Shown: positions 25,158 to 38,086 of the stretch, piece by piece
Position numbering within the stretch: position 1 is the first letter of the stretch
How the letters are laid out: each line of letters starts with the position of its first letter
Origin: Patagioenas fasciata
Taxonomy: Eukaryota > Chordata > Aves > Columbiformes > Columbidae
Assembly (NCBI RefSeq): GCF_037038585.1
Contig: NC_092523.1
Location: 6,019,001 to 6,083,000 of the forward strand
DNA length: 64,000 nt
Reading direction: 5' to 3'
The notes under the pieces: model-generated
Database searches by the model: none
Told to the model about the DNA's origin: nothing
What the model saw: only the letters and a program-made list of their open reading frames with translations
Translations under genes and position numbers: made by a program

Positions 25158-28100
25158 GGAATTGTTCCTCATTATTATTGAAACGAGCTGAAATCAGATC
25201 GTAGCAGAGCACAGACAGAATGAGGGCTGGAGCTCATGAAACGCAAAGCTCTACACGGCACAGAACATCTACTAAAGTCAAATAAAACCAAAAGCTGTGT
25301 AATGTTTCTCACAAGGCAGTAAGATGCCATAACCACTCATATCAAAGCTATATTTTGGTCAAACAGAACAAGCATTCACCATTTATCAGGAGTTGAGCCT
25401 AGTAAATTATTTGTCAGGCTCCCCAGTGCTCCCCAAGCACTGTCAACTTTTCATACTTTGACTGTTTTAATGGCCTTTTCTTTCTTAAGTGGCATTTGAA
25501 AGGGTGGTAAACCAGCTTTTTCTTTTTGATATATAATTGTATATTGTTCGTATTTCTGTACACCTCCCAGACAGTTGATAAAGTACAGAATCCCACCGCC
25601 TGTAGGACCAGGATAATTTATTTTCTGCTTCAAGAATAGATGGCAGTTGAATAAGGCAGACACACACCCGAACTGCCAGGAGTGTGAAAGTTCACATACT
25701 TACTCGGTCTCACACACAGCTACATGCCCCATATTCCAAAAAAGTATTCAGATTATTGAGTTATTTTTTGTGACTCTCTCATTTGGCCTTCATTTTGACT
25801 TTCATCCCAGTTTGTGCTATATGATCATTTCAAAACAATTTTGGTGAAATCAGTACACTCAAAAATACTTATACTTTTGTGACAGACATTTTCAGAAGGA
25901 AAAATTCCTTTTATCAAAAAGCTCCTCAGCTGGTGGACAAGCAGAATCAGAGGAGCTGTTCCTTTCAAAGACCCATACTCTATACAATATTGAAAACCAC
26001 CCACTGAATAAAGTAAAACATGTACCAGCTCTAGCTGAAAAACATCCTATTGAAGGACAACCACATTGAGGATAGAAAGTTAGACTATCGGGGGAAGGTA
26101 TACAAAATATAGGGTTCTGTGAGGTCATTAGGGATGTTAGATGACTACTACTTCCAACGGTTAATAGCTTGAGTTTCTTCAAACCATTGTCAGCAGAGAC
26201 TTAACAGTGAATTTTGGGAAAATCCGCAAGCTGTACAATTGTAAAGCATGCAATAGAGAATGCCTAAAAGTCAGGAGTGAATGGTCTCCCCTGTGGTGCC
26301 ACTGCAAGATCTTTTCTACCGGGAATTCCAGCATCAATTTAAAATAGATATTTTTTTTTTTTTTTACATGGGTGAAGCATAGTAGATACTACTGATCCAT
26401 CAACAACTCATGATTCATCCTACTCAAATTTTAAAAGTACTATACGGATGTCTTGTTCTGAGTTAGTCCCTCAACCTTCCTTTATGATCAAAAGAGAGAA
26501 ATAGCCCTTTTTATAGTACAGTTTATCTGACCTATTTTAGATGTAGGCTTCCGACTGAGATGAATTAAGCCCCAGTTTCTGTTAACTATACTGACTACCA
26601 TATTTCTGCTGCCTGTAACAGAGAACTAGAGTGAATTTCTCAGATGTTGATACTAACCAATAAGATGAAGCCAACCATGTAACTTAACTTTGGAGAAGAA
26701 TCTCTATGAATCCCAAGAGATCTGCAGAGCAGCCCCTGAGGAATGGTAGTCCAAAATGATGCAGCAATCTAACAGATGGCCAGATGTTCTCTCCAAGGAT
26801 GTTTAGGTTCTTATACACTGAACTGTAAATAATTACTTCTAAAACTGTTACTATGTTACTGAGAAGGGAACTGAGGACTCTTCTGACTTTCCTCAGTCTT
26901 CGTGATCTAATCTTGCAAAGATTAAATGAATTGACAAGGTCTTTCGCATTCGCTTTGCTCCATCTCTCTCCATCATGATTTGCAGAGAAATTAAATCAGA
27001 ACACATGTCTAAAAGGGAGATGTGGTGTGTTTTGGTTAAGTTACTCATCCAAATGACTGAGGAATGAAACATCTGTATATTGTCAGGAAGCATCTGGTGA
27101 CCTCTCTCAGGGGAAAGTGCTAACCAAAGTTGCTTAGGTGATATCAGGACAGCAAACAGAGAACGTGGGATTTGAGGATCTATAAAGAATTGTGCTAATG
27201 AGCGTTAATCAGATGATTAAACAAGATTTGACCACACCTGTTAGGTGTATATGTTCATATTCAATGCAATATTAATGAAAAAGCATAGTTTTTCTATGTA
27301 AATGTAAGTTACAATGTGTATGGGTGAGTGACAAAATTTCATTCTGTTTATGGGTTATATCAATATTATTGATCAAGCAAAATTTGTTTTCCTGTCCAGT
27401 TTTAAAAAACTTTATTATACGTAGAATATATGTAGCTGGGAGAGGAATATAGTTTTCAGAAATAACTAGAGTACAAAAGCAAGTAATCTCTAAGGGCCTG
27501 CCTGCAATTAATTCAGTGATCACATCACAGTGGTAACACACCTATAATTTGAACTACTTCCATCCTAATAGGACAACCAAGGCTGCCAGATACAGAAACT
27601 AATCATAGAGGGTGATCAAGAAGAGCTTTTTTTTTTTCAAGACACACAACACAATTAAAAGTACTAAAAACATTAGTTCTGCACAGAGCTTACATCTTCA
27701 AAGAAAATCAGAGGAGAGTTAAAATGAAATTTCGGTAAGGACATCTTCAGACATCAGGGCCCTTAAGGGTGATAAATAATGAGATATTTGTGAGGAGGAG
27801 AAAAGCACTAAAAAGACTTGTACACTGATGGGTAATTTGAAGACCTAAACAATGCAATGTGTTATGCTACACGAAGTTACTAAACCAGGAGCATGACCAT
27901 GACTGAAGTAAGCACAAAAATGGACTGAATCAGACCATAAACATTCTCAGAGCAATAGAACATATTGTAGTGAGTGAATCAAATGGATTATTAACTTAAA
28001 TACTGAAGTCCTTTATGCCATCATGCTGTCCAATCTGAACACAGGATAGTCAGGAAATCAGAAAATTGTGGTAAATAAATAGAAAAGCTGATCTGATCAG

Positions 28101-28218
28101 AGTGGAGACATGATTTTGAGAACAGTTGAAGCAGTGGCTAAGGTTACTACTTGGAATGGAGGTGTTGCTTCTGAGCTATGAATTTCTCTCCAAAAGCAAA
28201 TAAATGGGTAATAGGACA
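25158..28218. other. Unassigned non-coding stretch
   Basis: No gene or mobile element recognised. A T15 run sits at about 26351-26365 and a T10 run near 27629-27638. Confidence 0.55.
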
Positions 28219-28342
28219 TTAAAAAAAGCAAAAACAAACACAAAAACAACAAAAAAAATAAAAAAAAACAAACAACACAACAAAACAAACTAAAAAAAAC
28301 ACAAAACCAAAATGAAACAAAAAAACACACACACACAAAAAT
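28219..28342. repeat. A/C-rich low-complexity tract
   Basis: About 125 bases of A runs interrupted by single C or CC, with an AC dinucleotide segment at about 28325-28336. On the minus strand it encodes artefactual Phe/Cys/Val-rich open frames at 28097-28434, which are not genes. Confidence 0.8.
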
Positions 28343-29006
28343 CCCCAAACATGTAGAGTAAGAGTACTCATTATTTGAGTAGTGAAAAGCTTCTGTTCAA
28401 CTGACACAAATGCTTTTAACAGTAAAAACTTCATCTAGGCTTATGGTTCACTTGAGGCTTCAGATCCACAGGAGGTTGGTACTGAGGGTTGATTTCCTTA
28501 TCCATAGTTCTTCCTTTCACAAAAACTCATAGGCTTGATCTGTAGAAACCTAACTGGTGTTACTGGGGGGGAATGTAGGGACATGACTGATTACCACCTT
28601 AATCCCATGTGCCCTTGCAGTGGCACAGACATGTGTATTCATCTTGCTTGACACCAGGCATCTCTATGTGGGGTGGTCACCCTAGATTCCATTCAGAATC
28701 AGCAGACAAAAATAGACATCTCCAGGGTGCATTTCGTCTGAGAAAATTCTGATGTCTGGTACTAGAGGTGCCTGTTTCCTTCCACTGTGAATGAAACCTG
28801 TCTTGGCTTGCTCAGATGGAGACTTCCTATCTTGTAGAAACTGGCTTTTATTGTGGTGACAAGCGTAAGAAGGAACAGAAAAGTCGATGGAGTTTCCTGG
28901 AGTATCCTAGCCACAGGGGCAGGGAGGATATGTAGGCAGCCTGAGTTCACATCTGCTTGTGGAAATGTTGTGGATAGAAGATCCACACAGGGAAATAAAT
29001 TAATCC
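28343..29006. other. Unassigned stretch before a CR1 copy
   Basis: No feature recognised. An open frame starting at 28853 runs from this unique DNA into the CR1 copy and is an accidental fusion, not a gene. Confidence 0.5.
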
Positions 29007-29632
29007 TGGGAACAGCCAAGCAAGAGACACAACAAATCTTGGGCTGCATCAAAAGCAGTGTGGGCAGCAGGTGGAGGGAGGTGATTCTGCCCCTCTGCTC
29101 CGCTCTGGTGAGACCCCACCTGGAGTCCTGTGTCCAGATCTGGGGTCCTCAGCACAGAACACACATGGACCTGTTGGAGAGGGGCCAGAGGAGCCACAGA
29201 AATGATCTGAGGCCAGAACAGCTCTGCTGGGAGGACAGGCTGAGAGAGTTGGGGTGTTCAGCTGAGAAGAGAAGCTCTGGGGAGACCTTATTGTGACCTT
29301 TCTGTATTAAAAAGGAGGCAATAAGAAAGATGGAGACAGACTTTTCAGCAGGACCTGTTGCAGCAGGACAAAGGGTGATGTTTTCTTTTTAAACTGAAAG
29401 AGGGGAGATTCAGGCTGGACATGAGGAAGAAATTGTTGTCCCTGAGGGTGGTGAGAGCCTGGTCTAGGTTGCCCAGAGAGGTGGTGGATGAACCATCCCT
29501 GGAGACATCCCAGGCCAGCCTGGACAGGGCTCTGAGCAACCTGAGCTGGTGAAGATGTCTCTGCTCATAGCAGGGTTGGACTGGATGAGCTTTGAAGGTC
29601 CCTTCTAACCCAAGCTATTCTATGATTCTATG
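29007..29632 (+). mobile_element. CR1 LINE 3' fragment (plus strand)
   Basis: This is a truncated CR1 retrotransposon copy in plus orientation. The left part encodes the C-terminal reverse-transcriptase region: ILGCIKSSVGSRWREVILPL, then [25 protein letters not shown] and EDRLRELG, all family hallmarks. The frame ends at 29296, and later parts of ORF2 follow in other frames, for example the REVVDEPSLETSQASLD-type block near 29475-29525. The right edge has two perfect ATTCTATG octamers at 29617-29632, the classic avian CR1 terminus. The 5' edge near 29007 is approximate. The copy is dead: it lacks the catalytic palm and the endonuclease. Confidence 0.95.
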
Positions 29633-30563
29633 ACATACCTCTGTGACCATGAGTCTGTTTCCATCTAATGCTTGCCTGTGGTCCTACAATAGCAAAGCAG
29701 GCTCTTCTATGTCAGACAATTACAGGTCTGTAATATTCAGTCAAGTATTCCCACTTTTAAACTCTTTGTTGGTGAATTCAGGACATTGCACATATGAAGC
29801 ATACATTAAATGCTTCCAGATCCAAAACAATAATATTCTATGTTGTTTTTGCAAAGCTCATTGACTCCAATTTCACCTCACCTTATGTAGAGCTTGCATC
29901 TGGATACATGCAGCACTGCTGCAATCACATGTTGCACATGTGTGCAAAGAACGTACTTCATTTACAATAGTTGAAATTCTGAATCACCATGTTAGAAATT
30001 ATCTGATAGGTCAACTAAGCAGGGTTTTACAATATTTTCTTATAAGTGACAGAATATAGCTGTGTTATTCCTTCATTCTGTTGGCTACCATAATAGTCTC
30101 ATGATGAAAGGTGGAGAGAGAAAATCAGAGGACAGGGGAATAGAGTGGAGAGGAGGGGAAGAAGAGAGAGATCTTCGGCGATTTCCATTAAATTTGTATT
30201 TCTTTGCTATGCTAATGAATTGCATAGCCATTCTGATTTCTTTTCTGATAAAGCCACTATATGATGTTCCTAAAGAAAATTTACCTCGAAATTGATTTAT
30301 TTTTTTTTTTGTACTGCATTCCCTTTGGGAACTGGGATTAGCTCATAACATACCTCCTGCATCTTTTGTCTGCAAGTAGCTGGGAAAACAAAACACAGTT
30401 TTCTCTTAGCGGGTCATTTTAGTTCCATTTAGCCCTAACTTGTAGGTTCATAAGATCTTGTCTGCATGCTCTCTTTCCATTGTTTTTCCTCTGTTTGACT
30501 TGAAGCCCAAACTTTCTATTTCTCTGGCAGTAGATCTTGCTCCTTCTTCCACCCATAATGATT
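29633..30563. other. Unassigned stretch with purine-rich segment
   Basis: A strongly purine-rich plus-strand segment lies at about 30106-30171, mostly G and A with a few pyrimidine interruptions. A T11 run follows near 30300-30310. No gene seen. A possible very short CR1 tail abuts the right end (about 30525-30570, ending GATTCTATGG), too weak to call separately. Confidence 0.45.
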
Positions 30564-30637
30564 CTATGGCCATTTTTCTTCTAATAAAAATTAAAAAAAA
30601 AAAACCTATGGCCATTTTTTCTATCAATAAAAATAAA
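30564..30637. repeat. Local 42-bp-period duplication
   Basis: A segment beginning CTATGGCCATTTTT and running into A-rich sequence occurs at 30564-30595 and again, slightly diverged, at 30606-30637. An A run separates the copies. This looks like a recent local tandem duplication or slippage product. Confidence 0.75.
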
Positions 30638-33600
30638 TTACTAAAACAAATGAATACAGCAAATCACAGGAGCCAAATGATCACAAAAAGCCAAGTGTCT
30701 CCCGTCTTGCTGAAAGGGAGGGGGAAGAGTATTCTTTAATGCAAACTTTGTGATAGTCAGTTACATTCAAGCTGTGAGGCAGATGTTCCCTGATGAGCAA
30801 TTAGCAAAAAAATCTGTGACCTGAAATCATAAATCAGTACTTGCCTCTGATCTACAAGGTTGAGAAGTATGTCAAGGCATAGGAGGCTACAGACATCACC
30901 TTAATGAGGTCTGCTAGATAACTGCAAAACTTCTTTGAACACAGAGTTTGATCCCAGGGTGTGCTGGAAGTCTCCTAAGCAGCCTTTATCCCCATCAAGC
31001 CAGCGCTCCCCAAATATCTTCAAGGCCTTTTCACAGACTTAGAAAACAAGCTGTTGAAAAGGTCATTCCTTTACTCATGGCAGGATCAAATACACTCATG
31101 GCATGTTTGTCAGATTTTTGTTTAACATGTGCTGTAAAGCTTAAGCAACGGGATTCTCTCACTCTCTCCAGGCGATCTATACCAATGTTTAACTGTATTT
31201 GTCATCAGCAAGAATTCCCTATGAACTGCAGTATTCCTTGGTGCACTGAACTTAAGCCTATTACTTCTTATCCTAGATAATTCCTAGCCTCTCTGCAATT
31301 ATTTTTTATGTGTAATATAATACAACAAATAGTACAAAGAGTAAGGATTATACAATGCTGAGGGCCTAGTGAATGAAAAGAAAAAACTGAAAACTACAAC
31401 ACACTGCACCATGTTTTTAAAAACTAGTACAGAACCTTAGATGACAAGAAAAAGAAAATACTTGATTGGGTCACTGCAGAGAGGCCATTGAGAAGTTAGC
31501 ACAAGCAAGCGATGACAGCTAATTGCTTGTAATTAATGCTATAGTTTCTAAGTACTCCTTCCTAAAAGAAATTAACCTAGCAATAAGAAGCAAACACCGA
31601 AATGAAAGCAGTGAGATAGATATAAACCAGAAAAATTAAAGTGAAAAGATTCAAGGGAGATTAAAGGATGATTCAAAGATGACCTAGGTATATGCACCAT
31701 CTTTACACTAATTATGAACTGGTCTTAAACAGCTGTAAACACAATCACGTATTTAGAAAACAGCACTGCATATGTAACAGCTGCCTTCCAAAAATGTGTT
31801 CCAAGGACTTACCCAGCCAAAGCTAAATAAATTCATATCCTGTGCTAATGGATTTGATTTTGAACTATAATTGATAACTCATCTCATCTGGATCTGTTAG
31901 AAAGAGGAAAAAGCAATATACATGGACCAATGTGCCACAGCAGTTTTTCTTCTTACTACAGCCAAGGATGAGCTCTCAAAGCAGCCTGCTCACCAGACAG
32001 CAACTAAGCTCAGAAAAAGAAGTCAAATTATACAGTCGTGTTTTAAATGCACTTTATTTAGGAAAGGAAAAAACCAAACTAACAAGCAAAAAAGATCCAC
32101 AAACACCCACACCAACAATCCAAGAATCAATGTTATGCTGCTTTAAAAATACAACTTTCATTGATCGCAGAATACAAAACAAATATCTTTACTGATTATT
32201 CCACCTCCTTCTCCCCCTTGCATTTCAGACATACTGTGTCTCTATGTACCTTTCAAACTTGAATACACATCAGTTAATTAGTTGGTCAGAGAAGTAAGGT
32301 GTTCCTGATCAAGGTTTCACTGTGACCTTTGATGTGTATTTCATCCTTCCTCTTCCAGGCCATCTCGCTTTCAAAGTCCACTGGAAGTTGTTAAGGTCTT
32401 TGAGCAGCCATCTGAATTCAGTGTCTGCTCAAACTCCAACAACATTGCTCAGTCCCTAGCAAGGGAACAGGAGGGAACTGGCAGGCAGGGGACTGGGAGA
32501 AGTCTGACATTTCAAGTCATGCTCAAGAAACTTCAATGCAGTCAGAAACTGGGTTGTTGGGGTTTTTTTCAATGAAAGTGGAAACCAGGTTGAAAAAGTG
32601 ACTGTAAATGTAAAACACAATTCTGAGATATCATAAGGTGGAAGATAATATAATGTTTCCACTTATATAATTTCTCTGGCATATGCAGCAATATACCAGA
32701 CAAAGACCATAACACATTAGCACTTATAGGGGAATACAAAGATTTTCCCATTGAATACACACTGTAAACTGAATCTGCTAATCTGACGATGAGATGGAGT
32801 AAATATTCTGTTTCAGTTTAGGGTGCTCATAATGATAAAGATGTAATTTGTTGAACTTCCTGTTTTGTCTTCTGCAATGAGTCACAAGCTGATGGCCACA
32901 AGAAACTAGGTATCAAACAAGAATGAAATAGCTGGGCTAAGTTCTGGGTAAAATCACTGTGCATTTCCATACTGCTTAAAAATGTACGTCTGAGATTACG
33001 AAAAAATTAGATGAGGACATAGAGTGAAGAAAAAATCCACAGCAGCAAACTACTACATAAATCCGAAGCAAACCCAGCAGTATGTATTTCAGGAGACAAC
33101 ACATCATCACTGCAAACTTTCTTTTACTTGGTTATCTTATCCTCCTCACATCACTATGGAGAAACAAGACACAATTCATTCACTCAAAGATATATACTTC
33201 ACAGTAAAATAAATTGTTCTTTAGGCTCCATCGGCTCTGCTGTATACATTTACATTTGATGACAAAGGGAGTTCATGGTGACTAGCTGAGACAGAGATGT
33301 CCCTTCTTTGATGCTAGTCAGGTGAAGCTCATTCTGTCAGTCCTGACCACCTGCTCTCTGACATAATTTTAGAGGTTCTTTAAAGCCAACATTATAATTA
33401 TTAGTTTTATAATTACACAAGATTGAATGTGATTGGAAGAAATTCAAACATTCTCACAGTCTTCTAGATCACTGTGTGGTGAACAGAAGGTTATAGGTGA
33501 AGAAGCTCTGTCAATCTATCAGTTTAATAAAATCATTCTGTGATGTGGAAGGAATTGTGTAATACCACTCATTGAAAACCAATCAACCAAAATGCCCACT

Positions 33601-34384
33601 TCTATTAGCACCTACTAGGTGGATGTAAGGCCACTCTAACACAGCTGTGGTGGACCAGCTGTGCTATCAAGACAACCAAAGCCTATTTGCAAGTGAAGGA
33701 AAGACTGGAAAGGATAAAGCTCTAGAGCGAAAAGTGGGCTGTGCTGCTCTGTCTTCTTCATCTCTAGTAGCTCAAGTAGTTTGACGTTTCTTTACTCCAT
33801 GGGCTAAAACGCATCTTGATTTTGAAACATAAAAGCTGGCTTGCGGGTTGCATTTGTGTTCCTATAGGAGCAGAATGTTACTCCATTATCTAAGATAAAT
33901 GTATACAAAAGAGGCTGGGGAGCAGTAAGGTTCATAAAGATTTGGGTATTAGCAAGGAATTAGATAGTAATTCTTGCAAAAGTGGTAACATGGAAAGGAA
34001 CTGTGAGCTACCCTGGAGGTTTCCTACGCCAGTTCAGCCACATGCCATACTTCTACAAATTTTGTCTTTGCAGAACAGTCATCTCCTTACGCGGTGTATA
34101 GAATTGATTTCCATTACAATCCAGTTTAACTTCTACAACATTGCACTACTTCAACTGAGTACAATTACAAACACTGGATAAAGTGTCTTACTTTCCACAG
34201 CTCTTTCTCCCAAAGTCACCTACATTGGCTCAGATTTTATCTGATTGCCAAGGTACTAGTGATTCCTCCAATCAAGTAACACAGGCACAGTGTTCACCAG
34301 GATGTATCTCAGCTTACAACTGAAATGAATTGGTTAGCTTGGTAGCGTAAAGCTTCCATCTCAACTCCTTGTTGATTTTTCAAA
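30638..34384. other. Unassigned non-coding stretch
   Basis: No gene, RNA or mobile element recognised. Open frames of up to 110 codons (for example 30948-31280 plus) lack any motif. Confidence 0.55.
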
Positions 34385-34411
34385 TCAGATTAATCTAAGT
34401 GATTAATCTGA
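34385..34411. repeat. Perfect 11-bp hairpin
   Basis: TCAGATTAATC at 34385-34395 pairs perfectly with GATTAATCTGA at 34401-34411 around a 5-base loop, TAAGT. It contains TAATC/GATTA, the core of paired-type and Bicoid-class homeodomain sites, once in each orientation. A binding role is only speculation. Confidence 0.7.
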
Positions 34412-35171
34412 AACCCTTTCACTAGTTATCACTCGTTTTCACTGTTCTTCGCTCTTCCTTACTTCTCTTTCTTAATGTCCTCTTTTACAACAATGTTGTG
34501 TATTTTTCCATTTCCCCTTAGCCATTAAAATCTCAATATGCATTGGGTATTTACTACATCTTCAGACAGAAGCATGGGAATAAGTAATATATATTGGTTT
34601 TTTTTTTCCTTCAATTTCTCCTTCCCATTATGTTTCGAAATTAATACAGTGGCATAAAATGTTCACATTAACTGTTCTACTGGAGACTGTGTCAGGGGTT
34701 TTAACCTGTTCCACCTCCATTTTAAGGTGTAATTGTCTCTGCCTCCAAGACAGTTATCAAAATTCAGCTTATAGGCAGTGATGAGAAGCAGAAACTTGTA
34801 AGGCATGGCTCATCTCACTCTAAAGTGAATGTCTAAAATAAGTCAGATGGATTGTGCTCTCCTGGGCCAGTTCCTCTCCACTGGTTATTAAAGCATCGCT
34901 GGATAAGTAGCTTAGGTGTCAATGTCTATATCTTAGATCCCATTCAAACAAGATCAGCAAGATTCAAAACAAAAGTGTGTCCACTTCTTTGTGGAAAAAT
35001 CCCCTTGGAAATGGAATTAAATTAATAAAGCTAAAATTTAGAGAGGGTCCTATCAGCACCTCTCAGCTCAGTGGTCTGAGTTTGGGGTGAGAGTGAAGGT
35101 CTTCAGTGGGAGGAACACAATACTCATATCACAGATGAGGTGAATTCATGTCATATATGATACAAATATTG
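34412..35171. other. Unassigned non-coding stretch
   Basis: No recognisable feature apart from a T run near 34599-34608. Confidence 0.55.
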
Positions 35172-35229
35172 TGTACAAAGCTAAACAAAACTAAAATAAA
35201 ACACATGTACAAAGCTAAACAAAACTAAA
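35172..35229. repeat. 24-bp direct repeat, two copies
   Basis: The string beginning TGTACAAAGCTAAACAAAAC is present at 35172-35195 and identically at 35206-35229, giving a period of 34 bases. The spacer is ATAAAACACA. Perfect identity implies a recent duplication. Confidence 0.85.
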
Positions 35230-35731
35230 GGAAATTAGCTAAAAGCCACCTGGTTGTTAGACAGCTGCTGTTACAAGCAAACAAAGTAAAATCTCCACGA
35301 AAAACAAGGCAAGTCCAGGCAAAACCTGATCACTCCAGAGGCTGCAGAGTTTGCTCAATATTGAGCCTGTGGGCTGGCACCAGCAATGGCCATTTTCCTT
35401 GATGTAGCTACTTGTCCACAGACTACTTCTGCTGTCTAATGGAAAGAGACCATCAAGTACACTACACTATTGAGTTAGAAAAGCTTTTTTGGAAGAGATT
35501 GTTGAACTGGAGCCTGAGATTTTCATGAAGAGCTTCCATGGATTTCACTACTGATGCCTAAGAAAGCATATCCTTGTTTTTCTTTCAGAAGATGAGCGAT
35601 TGCTCAAACATTATTATTTTTCACTGCTTTTTCTCCTCCAATTTGGTTTTGTTTGTCCAAATGTAAGTGACCATCAGAACCCAAGAATACCAGGCTTCCT
35701 AGTACTTTCTCTTTTTTTTTTTCAGCCTAAC
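35230..35731. other. Unassigned non-coding stretch
   Basis: No gene seen. A T run at about 35712-35722 precedes a possible SINE tail. Confidence 0.55.
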
Positions 35732-35796
35732 CCACTATGTAATCTTGAGCTTATTTTCTCTACTATCTCCTCTTCTGTAAATTCAGACAGTAATAT
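35732..35796 (+). mobile_element. Possible MIR/L2-type 3' tail (old)
   Basis: The order of words TGTAATCTTGAGC, then a TTTTCTC pyrimidine block, then CTCCTCTTCTGTAAAT and GACAGTAATA follows the conserved 3' part of MIR-type SINEs and their L2 partner (ACCTTGGGC, then CTCAGTTTCCTCATCTGTAAA, then ATAATA). Only about 65 bases are recognisable. This is a family-level inference by eye. It could be a chance resemblance. Confidence 0.35.
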
Positions 35797-38011
35797 TTTT
35801 GTAAGGTATTTCCATGGTCTGGAAAAAAGTTATTTACCAAAATATTTTCATAGAAATATGCAGCGCTTTTTAGATACTTGAGATACCTTGCATGAAAGTA
35901 TCATTGAGCTCTGCTTGTGAAACGTTTTAAATGTTATTAAGAAGTAACAGTTTGAGACCAATCCATTTCTTTATTTCAAGCCCTAAAGGTCATATTATTA
36001 TTGGAACAGTTTCCTGAGTCATACCTCTAAATATATAATCAACATTTCTTTGGTATAATGAGAAGAACTGGCATCTCTTGTAGCAGTGGAGGCTGAATAA
36101 TATTTGATAAACATAAACACTGAGCATTGATATAAAGATGAAAAATATTACGAGAAAAATGTTTCAAGAAGTGGGTAAAAGATTTTGTTGTTGTTCTTCT
36201 GTTGATGTACATAAAATCATTCTTCATTGTTTCAGTTGAAAGAAAGTAGTAAAATTCCACAGTATTTCAATCATTCTGTATTTAAGTGATACCTTGCAAG
36301 TCCCCCAGTTATTCATTATATTGTTTTGCCTATGTTCAATAAATTATGACAGCTAATTAAGCCATCCATTTTAACATTGCTACTTGTCCCTTGTTGCCCT
36401 TGGGATTCTGATAGAAATTTTCTGTTATTTGGGAGGCAGGGAAGAGTGAAGGGGAGAAAATGTAGAGAAACAGCAGGTCCAAGGCTTAGCTCAGGAGTAT
36501 TTTATGATACTATAAAAGAAAATTGAATACTGCATTCAATTTGTCCTCTATCTTTTTTCTTTAGCAGTTAGTCACTCCTTTCATTACTTAGTCTTAAAGC
36601 ATCCCAAAAGACATTAGAAATGGTAACAGTGTACAAAAATCTTTTTGCATGTTATTTTCATGAGAGCAAAGTGCTGTTCTATCCTGCACAGTTTTTACGG
36701 GCAAAACACTGTTGCAGAATGCAAACACATATTATGCAGCTTACAAAGACTCAGGCTGAAACGATCCCATCTGCATCAGCTCTACTCAGGACACCAGACC
36801 AGAGTTAATATCTATCTTAGGAAAAAAATAGTTTGCTTTTGGGCACAAATATCAGGGATTTCAAGTCCAAAATACGTGACTCTCACACAAGTGACAAGCA
36901 CTAAATAATAGTCTTGCAAATAACCTGCTGGATGGTGGTCAGCTCCTTGAAAAATAACAAGTCACATGGGGACCTACACAGTGATAACAACATCTCAGAG
37001 ATATCCCCTTTCAGTGCACCAGCCATCTAGACACTAAATGGGGAAAGAAGCTTAGCCTCCTGCCCAGCTAAAACTCTGTTTACAGGGCCAAACATATCCC
37101 AAGGACACTCAGCAGCTTAAAAGGCCACCAGTCCATCATTAGAAAGTTTGGAGACTTCTCACCATTTTGGAATAATTTGTAAGGTTTCAGTGTGACTGAA
37201 AGGAAGGAAAGTTTGGGAGCTAGTTGGGCTTTTATCTGGTTGCTCCTGACTCACACAGACACATCCAGCCACCAAGTTTTGGGGAAAAAAAAAAATACTA
37301 AATATGAAAGTCAAAGTGTGCAAATTAAATATACATAGAGTTTACAACATACTATTTATCCAAGCAACTAAATACACGGTTATTCCTCAGCAGATATAGT
37401 TCCATTTGTTGGACTTCAGGGCAAAGGCAGATACATTGACAAAAAACTTCTGAAGTCTAATCTTGTCAGTGAAGCAACACATGCATTCAACACTTCCCTG
37501 TTAATTAAACCCCTGCAACTTTCTTAAGCTAGCAAAATGTCAGACAATGGAGAATTTTATTAGGAAATCACGTGGGTTTTACCCAAAGATTCTTATACTG
37601 AAAGAAGACACCATGACAGAAATATAAATACATATGTTCAAGTATTTTGAAGTAGAAAAAAAATATGTGTTTTTATGTTTATAACAGCATGAGCCAACTG
37701 ACTCCCACAAAATGGGAGTGAAATATCTTGTTCCATTTTTTATGGAACAAGGATGCTTCCCTTCATCCTACAGCCAAGTGATTCTCATCTGTTGCTCTGA
37801 AACATCTCGTATTCCTACTAAATTCATTTATTTTGCTCCCCATAGGGGCAGATATTCCACACCCACTGTGAGACATCTGTTTCTACCACTAGTGGGGATA
37901 CAGACCATTACTTAAGTTTCATCTTGACACCTTTTTTTAAAAACTGTCTATTAGATATCTCCATATATTCACTATGTTCTTTATTTTTACTCAGATGCAT
38001 ATATGACCTTC
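35797..38011. other. Unassigned non-coding stretch
   Basis: No gene, RNA or mobile element recognised. An A run lies near 37285-37294. Confidence 0.55.
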
Positions 38012-38086
38012 TTGGCAATGCCAAGTAGTAGTTGGACTTGATCTTTAAAATATCTTTTCTAACATACATGATTTTAGGATTCTGTG
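38012..38086 (+). mobile_element. Old CR1 3' tail
   Basis: The last part of a diverged CR1 copy in plus orientation. GGCAATGCCAAG is followed by GTTGGACTTGATCTTTAAA, a TATCTTTTCTAACATACATG block and two decayed terminal octamers, ATTTTAGG (38071-38078) and ATTCTGTG (38079-38086). This matches the order of the CR1 3' UTR end (GTTGGACT, GATCTT, TTCCAACC, octamers). It is older than the other CR1 copies, judging by decay. The left edge is uncertain. Confidence 0.75.

Noticed and set aside
28097..28434. Overlapping Phe/Cys/Val-rich minus-strand open frames that look like membrane proteins
   Set aside because: They are translations of the A/C-rich low-complexity tract at 28219-28342.
28853..29296. 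Plus-strand open frame of 147 codons taken as a gene
   Set aside because: The first part is unique DNA running by chance into the truncated CR1 reverse transcriptase. It is not a real fusion gene.
30525..30570. CR1 3' tail ending in GATTCTATGG
   Set aside because: Only about 40 bases resemble the CR1 end and there is one octamer. Upstream similarity is missing, so chance is not excluded.
33520..33545. ATTCTGTGAT string resembling a CR1 terminal octamer
   Set aside because: No CR1 3' UTR sequence precedes it and no second octamer follows.
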